Shown: in pieces, positions 36,338 to 48,209 of the stretch
Layout: each line of letters opens with the position of its first letter
Numbering within the stretch: the stretch's first letter is position 1
Source: Rotaria socialis
Taxonomy: Eukaryota; Rotifera; Eurotatoria; Philodinida; Philodinidae
DNA length: 64,000 nt
Direction: 5' to 3'
NCBI GenBank assembly: GCA_905331475.1
Contig: CAJNYU010001162.1
Span: forward strand, 1-64,000
Made by a program: the position numbers and the translations under genes
Notes under the pieces: generated by a model
What the model was told of the DNA's origin: nothing
The model's input: the letters and a program-made list of their open reading frames with translations, nothing else
Database searches by the model: none

Positions 36338-38267
36338 TTATGCTGAAATACAAGTTTGTGTTATACTACCCATTTCTTCATTATAACTATTGAGTAGAAT
36401 TGTTTTCATAACCTGGCCGCGTCCCCACGTTCCAATATTATCGACAAATAATACATCACTATCGGAGGTTTTTGTTGATTGCGAACTACTTTTTGATAAA
36501 ACTCGAAGTTTTTGTCCAGGTTTTAGATCCAACCAAGGAAGTTGACAAACGATCTCTGCTTGTTGATCATTTAGACGATGAATTGTCCAATTTTTTAATG
36601 ATTCCGGTTTTACAGTTGATTCATTATGCATTATTATAACACAATCATTTATTAAATCTACTGAGTGAATTACGATGGGGTCTACATAGAAAAAACTTGT
36701 GTGAAATACTATAAAACATGAAATATTACTTCATAAATACCTGTTGCTATTGATTGAATCTTCATCTTTTGCCAAGGATTGTTTTCAGTATTTCGAATAG
36801 AATTACTTTGTTTCTGATTGAATGATGATGGTGGTGGTAACGATACTGATGATGAAGAATCTAATTGTGATGACGCAGTAATTAGTCGTGATGATGTTGG
36901 ATCTAATCGTGACAACAAAGCATCTAATCGTGATGATGAGGGATTTAATTCGTCTCCTTGATTGGCCCGATTTACACGTTGTGTTTCGAAATTTAGTAAG
37001 GCTCGGTATGTTGATAATTCGAAACGAAGTGAAACATTATTTTCTAAAACACCATCAATAGTTGCTTGTTTGTCAGCTAGCTCTTGTCGCAGTTGATTAG
37101 ATTGTTCGTCAAGCTTGTTATTTTCACGCCTACGCTCATCTTGAATTCTTCTTAAATCATCCGACATACGATTTAATTCGACTTCTAGTTTATCATTTTC
37201 TGATTTTAATTGACTATGATCGTTTTCTAAACTAGTTAATGGTTGTAAATCGAAGCCTTGTCCCACTGGAGCATTTTCACTGGCTAAAGCACGTTTGCGT
37301 TGATTTTCTCGTGCTATTTCTTCGATTTTCTGTGTTTTTATGCGATAATATTCTTCTAGATCGCTAGTTTGGGATTTTGCAAAAACTTCAAAATCATGGC
37401 GAATTTCTCCTATAGCACGAATTAATTCTGTATGATAGAAGTTTGATAGATCGATAGCCGGCGCGTCTGAATAAACATTTAATGGAAAAAAAATGGAAAA
37501 TATGAAAAACAAATATTACCTAGTGCTAATATGCAATTGCTTTGTATTTTATGAATGGCATGTTGAAATGCAGCACGTTCTCTCAATGTTTGTAATTCGT
37601 TTCCAACCATAATACGTTTTAATTTATGATCAACCAATTCAGATTCTAGCGTATCATATTCATTAGATAGATTATTTACAACTGTACGTTGTTGATCCAA
37701 ATTTTTTGAATTTTGTTCATATTGGCTTCTAAGTTGTTCTAAAACATTCGATGACACATTCAGTTTTTGTTGAGCTTCATTTAATTGATTCTTAATATCA
37801 CTTTCAAATGTCGCTATACGTTGTCGTATGATCAATATATAATCTTCATGACGTTTTAATTCAAGTTCTTGAAGACCGTTATCGCGTGCACCGTCATCAA
37901 GTGTATCACGAACTGATCCTAACTGTAGACCTAAGATTACGTGTAATTGATTTACGTCATTACCCCATTTTCTTTTTAGACTCTCCAGTTCAACTAATAA
38001 CTGTCCATTGAAGTTTTCTAAATCCCGAACATGATCTAAATACATAGCAAATTTGTAATTTAATTCTTGTAATTCATGTTTTTCATCTTCATATTGTTTC
38101 GTTTGAGTTTCTATAGTTGAAATAGCTGACGTTGGACCATTTTGAGAATTGGTACCATTTACTATTCGTCCGGTACCATGTTCAACAAGTGTTCGATGAT
38201 TTATTGTTGTATTTGAATTTTCAAAACCATTCAAATTTTCTCCATTCATGTGCTTCGTGTGAGACAT
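36338..38267 (-). CDS. Cytoplasmic intermediate filament protein with lamin tail domain
   Basis: Three minus-strand exons join in phase: 38267-37520, 37466-36741 and 36681-36338, giving a predicted 605 aa. A flexible head (1-58) is followed by coil 1A with the helix-initiation signature (FAMYLDHVRDLENFNGQLL, about 73-91), then long heptad-repeat coils, and the helix-termination signature STYRALLNFE at about 401-410. A Ser-rich linker with repeated SSRLD motifs leads to a C-terminal lamin-tail-like Ig fold (about 490-600, with NIGTWGRGQ). There is no nuclear localisation cluster after the rod and no C-terminal CaaX box (it ends CISA), so it is likely a cytoplasmic filament protein of the invertebrate lamin-tail type. 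It is transcribed divergently from the gene at 39.2 kb. Confidence 0.85.
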
Positions 38268-39153
38268 TATTTGTATTTCTTATAAAAAAAAACCAATTAA
38301 ACTAAACGTCGGCTTATATATTTGTATATGTGATAGTTAAGTGGATAAAAACAATCGACAAATATGAATATCGTTGATGTAGGTTTGCCTTCAATAATAA
38401 ATATCGAAATAAATACAGACAGATATAAAAGATACAATGTTTTTTTTGCAGCATATTGTATTGACTCCTAAATTTCCTAACATCAATCAATCATATCAAA
38501 TAATTATTGTTTTATCGAACAAAGCCATTTATTTAACTAGTCTTCTTATTGTCACTGTTTCGCTTTTCTTCTAATCTATCATTGATATTAACAATTTATT
38601 TATTTATTTATTTAAAGATATAGCAAGGCTTTTTGCACAAGACGAACTTGAGTAAAATACTCTCAAAATCACATAATAAAGAACGATCAAATTTTTTCAC
38701 ATTATATCATTGTCATGCATCATTGATCCGTTTTCTGCACATGTAAACAAACGAATGTGTGATGTTGTTCAATTAAGTTTCTGTCTTAAATGAAAATTAT
38801 GTCGCATAATCTATGATGGAAAAAGTACCAATAACAATAACAATTATTGTTCGAGGTCAAAAAACAGATTGTTTTTAACAAATATTTACATTTAACAATT
38901 GATTATGATGTGTTTAATATTTTTATTCCTTGTCACTAGTGTCTACGATTCATCCACCAACCGGTAAATGCACAATAATAACCGAGACATGCATGGGATA
39001 CCAATGACAATCAAGTCACTCTGCGAAGGCGTACTTTTTCTTGGTAAATTGAAATGCATGAATGCATACCGTATCTGTCGACTTCATATAAGCCTATGAT
39101 TATTTATACCGTTCTTTACTTTCTCACAAGAAAAAGGCTACGGTAAGCATCTC
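38268..39153. promoter_or_regulatory. Shared intergenic region between divergent genes
   Basis: This 0.9-kb segment separates the start of the intermediate-filament gene (minus strand) from the plus-strand gene at 39154/39211, so it must contain both promoters. It includes an ATTT run near 38601-38620 and a TATTTATACC string about 50 bases before the plus-strand open frame. No specific site can be assigned. Confidence 0.35.
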
Positions 39154-39792
39154 ATGTTTCTCTCAACTAATCATAATTATAAATTGCTTAATTTACGTTT
39201 AGTTCTTACGATGCCAGTCGAAACTCATAATAATACTGAAACCAAATCTCTAACAACAGATCCAGTGTTGGATGGTATATTAAATGGTCATACTACGAAC
39301 GGAAATGGTGTAGCCAGCACTCGTACGAACACCAACGGAAATTCGAACGTTGATGACAACGATGGTGATGCACCACAAGTACCATTTAAAATGCCTCGAG
39401 CACCACCCCATGTTTACTCATGTTTTGTTGTTAATCGTACAGATCATCCTATTGAATGTGATGTACATTACGATGGGCGTCCAGAAGAAGATACATTTAA
39501 TGAAGATGTTCATGTCACCATACCAGCTAGAGAAGAAAAATATTTTCCACGCAAAATTTTTCAACCTGATCTTCCGGAATCATATTGTCGATGGGTTAAA
39601 ATAATAACACACATTCGTGCTAAGAAACATGATGGCAAAATCGTTGAACTTGATTATCCATTTGACAATGTTCATTCACCGATTCGTAATTGGGAATTTC
39701 ATGTACGTGAACAAGGTGATATTCTATCTAAACCGCCAACACGACCAGCCAATATTCTTAAATATGAAAATTTGGATGAATATGAACGATAA
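39154..39792 (+). CDS. Unknown single-exon protein with acidic, Asn-rich N-terminus
   Basis: A single open frame of 212 codons, with a probable second start at 39211 (MPVETH, 193 aa) that removes a non-polar leader. Residues 1-75 are Asn/Thr/Asp-rich and probably disordered. The remainder is a compact, aromatic, charged domain (CFVVNRTDHPIECDVHYDG, ITHIRAKKHDGKIVELDYP, RNWEFHVREQGD) that looks like a beta-sandwich. No signal peptide or membrane helix is present. I do not recognise the family. AATAAA occurs about 70 bases after the stop. Codon use and length support a real gene. Confidence 0.65.
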   Translation: MFLSTNHNYKLLNLRLVLTMPVETHNNTETKSLTTDPVLDGILNGHTTNGNGVASTRTNTNGNSNVDDNDGDAPQVPFKMPRAPPHVYSCFVVNRTDHPIECDVHYDGRPEEDTFNEDVHVTIPAREEKYFPRKIFQPDLPESYCRWVKIITHIRAKKHDGKIVELDYPFDNVHSPIRNWEFHVREQGDILSKPPTRPANILKYENLDEYER

Positions 39793-39904
39793 AATGAATT
39801 AGAAATTGCAAAATGAATCGTTTCATTTATTGTACCAGTTTGTTTTTTTCTTGAAAAAAAAATAAATGAAACTATTTTTCAAAGCGCATTATTTTATTCT
39901 AAAG

Positions 39905-40135
39905 ATGAGCTTTTTCAAGAAATTAAAAAGCTATGTTCGAGGTTTTGATTATGAATCGAATACTGAAGTATCACATGATTATACAATTGAATCAATCAAA
40001 ATGGAATCTGGATTTCACAGAGATTTATCAATGATTATAATATTTCTTTTCGTTACTATATTTTGGCTTGGAATAGAAAATTATATAGATGCTATACAAT
40101 ATATCGTTGCTTTTTCTAGACGAAGAACACAATAA
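39905..40135 (+). CDS. Possible small single-pass membrane protein
   Basis: An open frame starting MSFFKKLKSYVRGFDYES (an upstream in-frame ATG lies at 39866) encodes 76 residues: a basic start, a polar section, one strong hydrophobic segment (LSMIIIFLFVTIFWLGI), and a basic end (SRRRTQ). It lies only 110 bases after the stop of the preceding gene, with a poly(A) signal between them. It could be a short gene or a chance frame in the downstream region. Confidence 0.35.
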   Translation: MSFFKKLKSYVRGFDYESNTEVSHDYTIESIKMESGFHRDLSMIIIFLFVTIFWLGIENYIDAIQYIVAFSRRRTQ

Positions 40136-41429
40136 ATGAACATTTTAAATGAAGAAAAAAAGAATGAGAATTTTTTTGCATGAACGATTCACTGAAATGA
40201 ATAGAAAATCAAAAGCGTAGTATATATATATATATATATATTCTTGCTGTCAATTCGTCATTTATATGATAAGAAAAAGCACACACTAATAGCGACCGTG
40301 AATGTCTATAATAATTTCTCATTTGTTTCGTGACGGATGACTTGCTCTAGCAAATCATAACTTTTTCTTCATCGGTATTGATGCAAAACCAAACGATCGA
40401 CAGCATTCATCACATCATTGAACGTACCTAGAGACAAAACTTCTTAAGCTATCAATAATATCAATATCACTTTTTATATTAATCATAGATTTGTTTTTCT
40501 GCATAAACAATATTCTGAAGAGCACTCGGAAGTTTAAAAGTATTGCTAAAGATTTTATATTCGATATACCAGATCATTTTTTCGAATTAAGAACTATAAT
40601 AATTAAATTTCACATAATTTAAGACGAACTCTATTAAATTTACTGAGTATTTAGTAATGGTATATAAGATAGATTACCAATGATATGATGATAGAAATTT
40701 AAAATGCACCTTGCGTTTTGGTTGAAACAGATGAGCTGATGTATTTAGACTATGCATAGAGATTTGTGTATACGTCTTTTCATGTGAATTATATTAACAA
40801 ATCATATTATTAAGTATTATCGCTGACCTTACTAAGCATACTTCACCTGTCGCTAAGCTAAATAAAATAAACACTCCAAGGTAAGTTACAACTGTCATTG
40901 AAGAGAATACTATAAAAATATTCCAGCAAACTTAATTAATCATATTAAAATAATGTGCAAAGTGTTAACCGTTTCAGGATTTGCTAGTTGAAAAATTGGA
41001 AGATGTACTTTTGAAGTCGCGTAGGCATGATTAATGTAACAAAGTCCAAAGAAGAAAATTCTTTTCTCCAAGATTAGAAATTCAAAACGCTGTAACTGTA
41101 GACTTTTAGGCTAATTACTTCCAATAATTTCCCTCATGCACGTCACTGCAATATTATCTAATTACTTTGATGAGTTCGATATATATTTATGCTTGATTCT
41201 TTTAGGTGACCGCTGCCAACACATTCTTTACCAAGATCAACAAAATTAGAATTTAAGAATAATATAAGATTATACTATTTATATGAAAAGGAATACTCAA
41301 AATGAATTTCTATGATGAATTGAAACAATATAATTTATTTCTATAAACTGAAGAAAAAACATTAAAAATTCCTTGTCGTAGTATTAACTCTGGGAAGCTC
41401 TGCAATGAATTGTTCGTAGTAACAAGCAC

Positions 41430-42624
41430 TAAAGGCGGCGGAGCCGGTAGGCTCACGAGGTTTGAGCCTGCCCTAGCTTAGAAAATGATAGGGTTGGGTA
41501 GGCTTAATTATATCTAAGTCTTTCATTATTGTTTAGTTTTCACGTATGACTGACAGTGACAGTAACAGATGACGGGTTGTTACAAACATAGTTCATATTT
41601 TCTTTATCACCAATACCAACTCGAATTTAATAAGGTATCGATTGGACTTTAATATAAAATTCAAATCTACCAAGAAATCAACATTAAAAAAAATACCGGA
41701 AATCAGGGTGGTCAAATCAAAAATTGAAAAAATCAGAAGATTATTTTTCAAAATCAGAAGATTAGTTTTCAAAATCAGAAATCGAGCAGCAGTTCTTTCT
41801 GAAAAATCAAAAATTAATCAGAAAGGGCAACATTTTGCAAATCAGTGGGTCATGTGCTAAAATATGAGCGTCGCATCGAAAGTTCCGCTGTGTTTCTGTT
41901 TATCGACTTAAACATTATCTTCAAAGATGTTTCACTAAAAACAAAGACGATACAGTAAATATATCGTATAGTTAATACAAAAACATCGGCAAACAATACT
42001 TAACATTGAACCTTTTTTTGAAGTCAAAATTCGTTCACAAAAACGAACAAAAAGAATAATCACATATATTGTGCGTAGACTAAGAAATCCAACGAAAAAA
42101 AGTGTTGTGTCATTATCTCGGTATTATTCATATTTCGTATCTTTTCTAATTCGTTCTAACAAGTTTGTTTAACATAACATATGCTAATAAAAACCTTCTC
42201 AAGAATAATTGTCAATCATTTTTATTTTAAGTTAAGCATTATCTTGGTTCTACAATGATCGAATTACGATAACCTGCCTATAAATACTGTATACGACTGA
42301 ATATCGATTCGGCGTCAGAATCCGAACGAGGAATAGAAAAGCTGATTAATAGAGAAGAACGATGAAACACTATCGATCTATTATAGTCATGGATTATAAT
42401 CGTACCTAATTTCAGTGACAAAGCAGCGATCTGAAAATGTAGCAAATTCAGAAAAAATCAAGAGATCAGAAAAAAATCAGAAACATGTTCAAAATTCAGA
42501 AATTTTCCTTATTTTTCAGAAGATCTGGCCACCCTGGCGGAAGTCGATTAGTGATTCGCTTGGCTATCTCGTTGATCTAGAAAACTTGACCTACCCTAGA
42601 GAGAAATCGTTCCGCCGCCTATGT
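41430..42624. mobile_element. Outer hAT-like element (decayed)
   Basis: The left end TAAAGGCGGCGGAGC and the right end GTTCCGCCGCCTATGT form imperfect inverted repeats around an AGGCGGCGGA core. They are flanked by CAAGCAC at 41423-41429 and again at 42625-42631, which looks like a target-site duplication. The interior encodes no transposase and is interrupted by a second element (41704-42536). The ends are GC-rich against an AT-rich background. Confidence 0.5.
41704..42536. mobile_element. Inner hAT-like element with CAGGGTGG termini
   Basis: The left end CAGGGTGGTCAAAT and the right end ATCTGGCCACCCTG are inverted repeats of the classical hAT type (CAGGGTGGCCA). The flanking 8-mers CCGGAAAT (41696-41703) and GCGGAAGT (42537-42544) match at six of eight positions, consistent with an aged 8-bp target duplication. 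Both subterminal regions repeat AAAATCAGAA-type words. No transposase frame is visible. Confidence 0.6.
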
Positions 42625-43473
42625 CAAGCACCAAATATCTTTCTCTTTTGATTACTTTTTGAAATATTGGGGGCACTACTCTAGACTTCAATGAAAGAGA
42701 ATGTCTCTCTTTGTCAAACTATATTATAGGCTTGGGAATCATTAGCATATTTCCTGCTAAATGAATATAACATTGTACTGTTCGAACTAGGTGTTGTTTT
42801 TATTTGAAAAAAATTATAAAAATTCGATATGTCCAAGAAATTTGTGCTACGATTATATAATGAAGATATACGTTTTCTAAAGACTAATACAATAATTTGT
42901 GGATGATGCTGGTATAATAACAGGCAATAAACGAGTCAAAATAAATAGTGAATCAGATAAAATCATACACCAAAATATGTCGTAAAAACGAACGATTCGA
43001 CTGGTATACTTCTTCGTTTTTTAAAATAAAATTTGCTTTCATTTTCCTATTTATATGAAGACTTTTTGTCGTAAAGAAGCTGATTTCTAATTGGATGATT
43101 AAAACTTTTAACTATTTCAACTATTTTTGTATCGCTGCCTCCCATAAATAAATAATAACTCGAAAGCTTAGCCATGAAAGTTAATAGGGATTCTACATTC
43201 TACATTAACATGCTTTTGATAAGAGCTAATTAGAATTTCAATGGTAGCTTAATAGTTTTTTAATGATTTAAAAGATATTCATACAATTAGATTTTAAAAG
43301 CAAAATCTTGCAACAACAATAAGGAAGTCACAGTAAACGCACTGCTTTTCTTCTTTTCTGTTCTTCGATTGTTTCTCTAGAAACGATAAGAAAAAGAAAG
43401 AAAAACTCCATTCATTCAGCATATTACATTTTGACAACATCACACGAACACGTTCGTATTATTATAGACAGTC

Positions 43474-43779
43474 ATGTGCCACTTTTGTCATGTTCTTTCT
43501 AAAAATCCACAAGCACCACAACATCGCAGTGCCAATTGTATCGATAAAGCAAATGTTTCTTCAACAGTGCCCATGAGCAAAAGAACCTATGAAAATGGAA
43601 AACGCATCAGTGAGGCAAATAAAAATCCGACATGTAGTGTTTGTCTGGATAAACCACCCGACATGGTATTTATCCCATGCGGTCATGTAACCACATGCGA
43701 AACATGTTCATCACTTGTATCGAACTGCCCCATTTGCCGTAAAAACATTGCTAACAAACAAAGAATTTATCTTCCTTGA
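43474..43779 (+). CDS. Small RING-finger protein (C3HC4), IAP-type RING
   Basis: A single exon encodes 101 aa. The N-terminus carries a CHFC pair plus a further Cys that may bind zinc or be partial. The C-terminal half is a complete RING: CSVCLDKPPDMVFIPCGHVT followed by CETC, then CPIC, ending in RIYLP. The spacing and the hydrophobic C-terminal tail resemble the RING of IAP-family E3 ubiquitin ligases. No BIR domain is present. It presumably acts as a minimal E3 ligase with unknown substrate. An AATAAA lies about 45 bases after the stop. An upstream exon cannot be excluded, although the start context is clean. Confidence 0.75.
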   Translation: MCHFCHVLSKNPQAPQHRSANCIDKANVSSTVPMSKRTYENGKRISEANKNPTCSVCLDKPPDMVFIPCGHVTTCETCSSLVSNCPICRKNIANKQRIYLP

Positions 43780-46487
43780 AAAAGAACTTGTAATTACTTT
43801 TTTTGCATGACTCTTACAAAGAATCAAATAAACAAGGTATATTTTTTCAGAAATTTTTATTTGCAGCATTTATCAGCTATTATGAATGCCAATAAAACGT
43901 TCAATTGTACTATCATTTAACTAAGTGTATCCTACAATAATGTATTGATAAATATTCTAAAAGTATCAGTAGATTGAAAACGAGTTATTATAGTTGGTAA
44001 AATATTTACTTCCTTTTTCTTCTGATGACTGATCGAGCATTGCTATTTGGGTAGTTATTTTTTCAAGCAACTCAATTTGATTCATATCAATTATGAATTA
44101 ATTAACACGAAGAAAACAGTTGTCATTGGTTACCTGTACTTCAATTTTAAAACCAATCTGATTCATGTTCTGTTTCTGTTAACAAGACACAAAATCACAA
44201 GTAAAAATCAGTTGAACTCAGTGAGATGATATGAAATTAGAAAATTAAGGAACGTTTCTAATTAAAAAAAAGAATTCGTGCTATATTAAATGTAATTACG
44301 ACACGAAAATGCAGGTACAACAGTATAATGTGGTCATACAGTTTTCTATCATTTATTTTACTATGAATTTGTAAGAATGATACAGACATATTTGTTTGAT
44401 TCTTAAATCTTATGCAAAGTTTCTTTATTCCAAACCAGTCTAGGAGTATCCAAATGAAAAATAAACATGAATAAAATATTTTAATTGAGAATAAATGTTT
44501 TTATACGCCACCAAAATGAATTCATATTAGAATAAATTATAAACATAAAGTATTCTAGTCATCAAATAGTTTATATCGTATCAGAATATTTACGACCGAT
44601 AGATATATTCACTATTTACATAAAGCTTTTTACAACTCAAGTAAACATCAAACTATCAATACGATTTCAGTAGCTCATACCATCATTCGAAACAAACAAA
44701 AGCCAATATTATGAAGAAATCGCAAGATTCAGTAGACCTCATCGATAACTATTCATAGCTTGGTGAAGAGATTTTTCGAAATTATATATATATATAATTA
44801 ATTAAACATATTCCAGCGAACTATGAAAAAAATATTTATAAAATAACTGCAGCAACGAGGTAAGTTTTTAGGAAACTACCTTCAAATTTATAATGAATAA
44901 TTTTTGTATCTTTCGGAAATGACAATATTCGATATACCTGAATATCCAAATTGTTTTTTCATTATAAAGCTCTTGTTACATTTCTTAAATATTATGATTA
45001 TTTGAGTTAAATATCTTATCCGAGACTAACACAGTTTAGTGTCTAAGTAAAATGCATGTTTTGCTGTAATAAAATTACTTCAAGAAAGAAAACTCCTAGA
45101 AGTAGGTTAACTATTACGAGTAGAAACATCAATGACGCTGTTTCTATAGACTTGTGAAGATATTTGCAAGCTTATTAAAATTCAACATTTTGTTGTTGCT
45201 CTTTGACAATCTAAAATTAAGCGCATGTCTTGTTTCAAATCATAGAAAATGATATATTATATGTTGCTTGACGATAAATTACTTCTGATAAATATTTACC
45301 AATGACATTTTTTTTGTTATTTAAGAAAAGTCAAGTACGAATGAGAAAAAAATCAATACATTTGCTTAATGTACTCATAACTCATAGGAAAGTGAAGTCG
45401 GTAGTACATGATTCGTATTATTATTAAAATCATGATCTTTTTCAGATACAAATACTAGATGTTGAACGATCAAAAAGAAATAGCACAGTATGTATTCAAT
45501 CGAACTAAATACTTTAGACAAATAATATGTGGAAAAATTGATAGACCAAGCGGGCATGAATAGTTTGTCTGTCTAGCGTTCTTGAATATTTTACGGTGAT
45601 GATATCGGTAATTGTTAAATATTATTGTTTTGATGGTGCATACAAATTAATTTTTTGTGCTGTTTTATCCTTGATATCCAATGCAAGTGTAGTAGGAGTA
45701 TGCTTCTTCTTATTCGTCAAATGAAAGAATGTAATTATCAATAAACGATAGTTATTTTTTCAATTACATGAGAAGGAAAAAACTTTTGTTTTTTAAGTAT
45801 CTCATAGTGTTGATTTATTTATTTTCATATAATAAATACAGCAATAAGTTAATATCGGTTAAACATTCACTAGACATTATATTCTACTAAGTTAGATACT
45901 CCAAACTGTATCATGGTCAACAATATATAGAAAAAAAATCGTACCCTAGTCTCATTAAATTACTATTTTCTTTTCCTTTTTCTTTTTCTTTTTTCATTCG
46001 TTGTCTTCGTTGAGTGCAACTGTGGACAGGTATCTTCCACTGCATTTTCATACTCTCGTCTTTTTAAAGGACTCGACACACCAGCTAATTTACCACAAGG
46101 TATCTATGATGACAACAGGAACAAATAAACTACCCTTATTTTTTTCTTCTCTTCTCATGCTTCAGTGTTTTTCGTTCTCTTCTCATGCTACCGTGTTTTT
46201 CATTCTTGCTCCAAATTAAATCGAAAAAAATTGTCCTATGGTTAGGCTTCTTTCAAGGTTGAAATAAACACACACCATTAGCGGTACTGATACGTGTTCC
46301 GGATGAATGCTTGCTCGTCCCTTTACTTCTATCGCTCTCTCGCAGACAACTATACAATCAAACACATCATTTCTCCTCGTAACCACATAGCCACATTTAG
46401 ATTGCTGTGCAACAACAAGTGCATCGCTATAAAAAAAAAATCACATACCAAACATTAAACGTACATCTATTTCACACATTGAACATA
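43780..46487. other. Intergenic region
   Basis: No coding exon is supported over 2.7 kb. A TA-rich stretch occurs near 44782-44797. Pyrimidine-rich sequence at 45965-46000 and 46137-46180 may belong to the 5' region of the glycine-rich gene that follows. Confidence 0.4.
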
Positions 46488-47092
46488 ATGCTTACAAAAA
46501 TGACTGCTGCACTCGGTGGAAGACGAGCTGACAAATTAGGACATCATCGAGAATTAATTATTTGCGTTCCTTGGTCGCAAGAATTCGGTGCTGCTTATCA
46601 ACAATTTGTTAATGGTGGCTATAGATCTCATGGTGGTGGTTTCCCTGCAGGAGGTTTAGGATCCTATGGTGGTGGCTTTCCATCAGGAGGATTCGGTGGA
46701 GTCTCCCCCAGTGGAGGCTTAGGATCTTATGGAGGAGGATTTGGTGGAGCCTCTCCATTTGGTGGTTTCGGTGGAGCCTCACCATTTGGTGGTTTCGGTG
46801 GAGCCTCACCATTTGGTGGTTTCGGTGGAGCCTCTCCATTTGGTGGTTTCGGTGNGGTGGTGCCTCTCCATTTGGAGGAGCCTCAGTTTGTGGAGGTTTC
46901 GGCGGAGCTTCACCTTTTGGTGGAGCCTCTCCATTTGGTGGTTTAGGTGGAGCATCTCCATTTGGTGGTTTCGGTGGAGCCTCACCGTATGGAGGCTTTG
47001 GTGGAGCCTCACCTTTTGGTGGTAGTTTCGGCGGTGGTCTTCCGCCGATACATGGTGTACCGATCGGATTCGGAATGACGACATCCCTTTAG
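46488..47092 (+). CDS. Glycine-rich repeat protein (interrupted by an assembly N)
   Basis: The open frame from the ATG at 46488 enters Gly-rich sequence (GGGFPAGGLGSYGGG) and then a repeat of nine residues, FGGASPFGG, encoded by near-identical 27-base units (best seen 46738-46855). A single N at 46855 shifts the frame. The continuation in the next frame has the same repeat chemistry and ends GFGMTTSL at 47092. The N therefore most likely stands for a collapsed or missing stretch of repeat rather than a real frameshift. The true N-terminus is uncertain: no signal peptide is visible at 46488, and an upstream exon may exist. Gly/Ser/Phe repeats of this kind are found in structural or secreted matrix proteins; the function is unknown. 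Confidence 0.6.
46738..47020 (+). repeat. 27-base coding tandem repeat
   Basis: Units of the form GGTGGAGCCTC(T/A)CCATTTGG plus GGTTTC recur in head-to-tail order, the first four nearly identical and the later ones diverged. The ambiguous base at 46855 falls inside the array, consistent with collapsed repeats in assembly. Confidence 0.75.
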
Positions 47093-48209
47093 TTCAACTG
47101 AATTACGTTTTATATATCGAAGATGAAAAATGGCATCATCTTCAGTTTTTATTAAAAATTATAACATATAACATTTTATATGCACCTATCTTGTTTTTCG
47201 AATATACATGACATCTTTTTAATAAAAAGAAATGAGAGTGTATCTATGTTAGTTAATATGTCACAGTAAATAATAACATATCAATTAAGTTAACAACACA
47301 ACATGTTTATATCATTAGTGTTGAATTATATCCAATGCATGCAAATCAACCACTTGAGAGAAACAAAGCGATTTGAACTATTGATATAAAAAGATAAATT
47401 GACACAAAAGTTTCAAGCATGTTTGTTGTTAACTATGTAAATATTCGACGAACTTCATATTCATAGAATTCTTCACCGTTAACTGTTGTATGCATAATCA
47501 TTCCTCGAACCATCGACAGTAATTTATAATTCAAATAAAAAGTATATAAATGTTTTTGGATGTAATATGATACTTCAATAATAGATAATATTTAAATAGT
47601 AACATTTCCTCCATAGGTATTCAATGGCCTTTTAACTACGCAGACTCTATATTATTGAACGAACTAATAAGATTAAGAATGTAAAAAGAAGGACACCAAG
47701 CCATTTCATGGCTAAGCTTCGTAGTTTTTTTTTCATGATAAGACTTGAAAATTAGTATCCTTCTGTTTTCGGATGTAAAATGTTGTCCTTATACACTATT
47801 TTGTGGTCTTTTTTTTATTAAAATATAACTGACGTTATTCAAGAAAAACCTGTTGTGTCTCATATAACATGAAGTTGTTTCGTTATATTGTAGACATATG
47901 TGTTTACAATTTGTTAAGTAAATTTTCTCTATGATTAGGTATAAAAGCATGACTCTCAGTATAACAATACCTATAACGAAGATCTGCTACAAAATTACAA
48001 ATCTAGGATGTAATAAAGACGCACGCATTCACACATTCACACTGCCCGATTGGCTATAAAATAGTGTAGCTGTTGACTTCTAGGTGATGTCATAGTTTAT
48101 TTTTGTTCTCTTATCTTCTCTCTCTCTATATATATATATATTACTCTTATCAAGAACTCACAGGAATCATTTTTCTACTTTATATTGATCAAAATAAAAC
48201 AAAAATAGA
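47093..48209. other. Intergenic region
   Basis: No gene seen. A TC/TA microsatellite at about 48113-48142 lies some 70 bases before the next start codon and may overlap its promoter. Confidence 0.4.

Larger units (their letters stand above)
40136..43473. other. Intergenic region with nested transposon-like elements
   Basis: No gene is supported. It contains a TA microsatellite at about 40219-40242 and the two nested inverted-repeat elements at 41430-42624. The remainder is featureless AT-rich DNA. Confidence 0.45.

Noticed and set aside
46738..47020. CRISPR-like array
   Set aside because: The regular units are contiguous coding repeats without spacers in a eukaryotic gene.
46609..47084. Minus-strand frames rich in His and Arg opposite the glycine-rich gene
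   Set aside because: They are antisense translations of the 27-base repeat.
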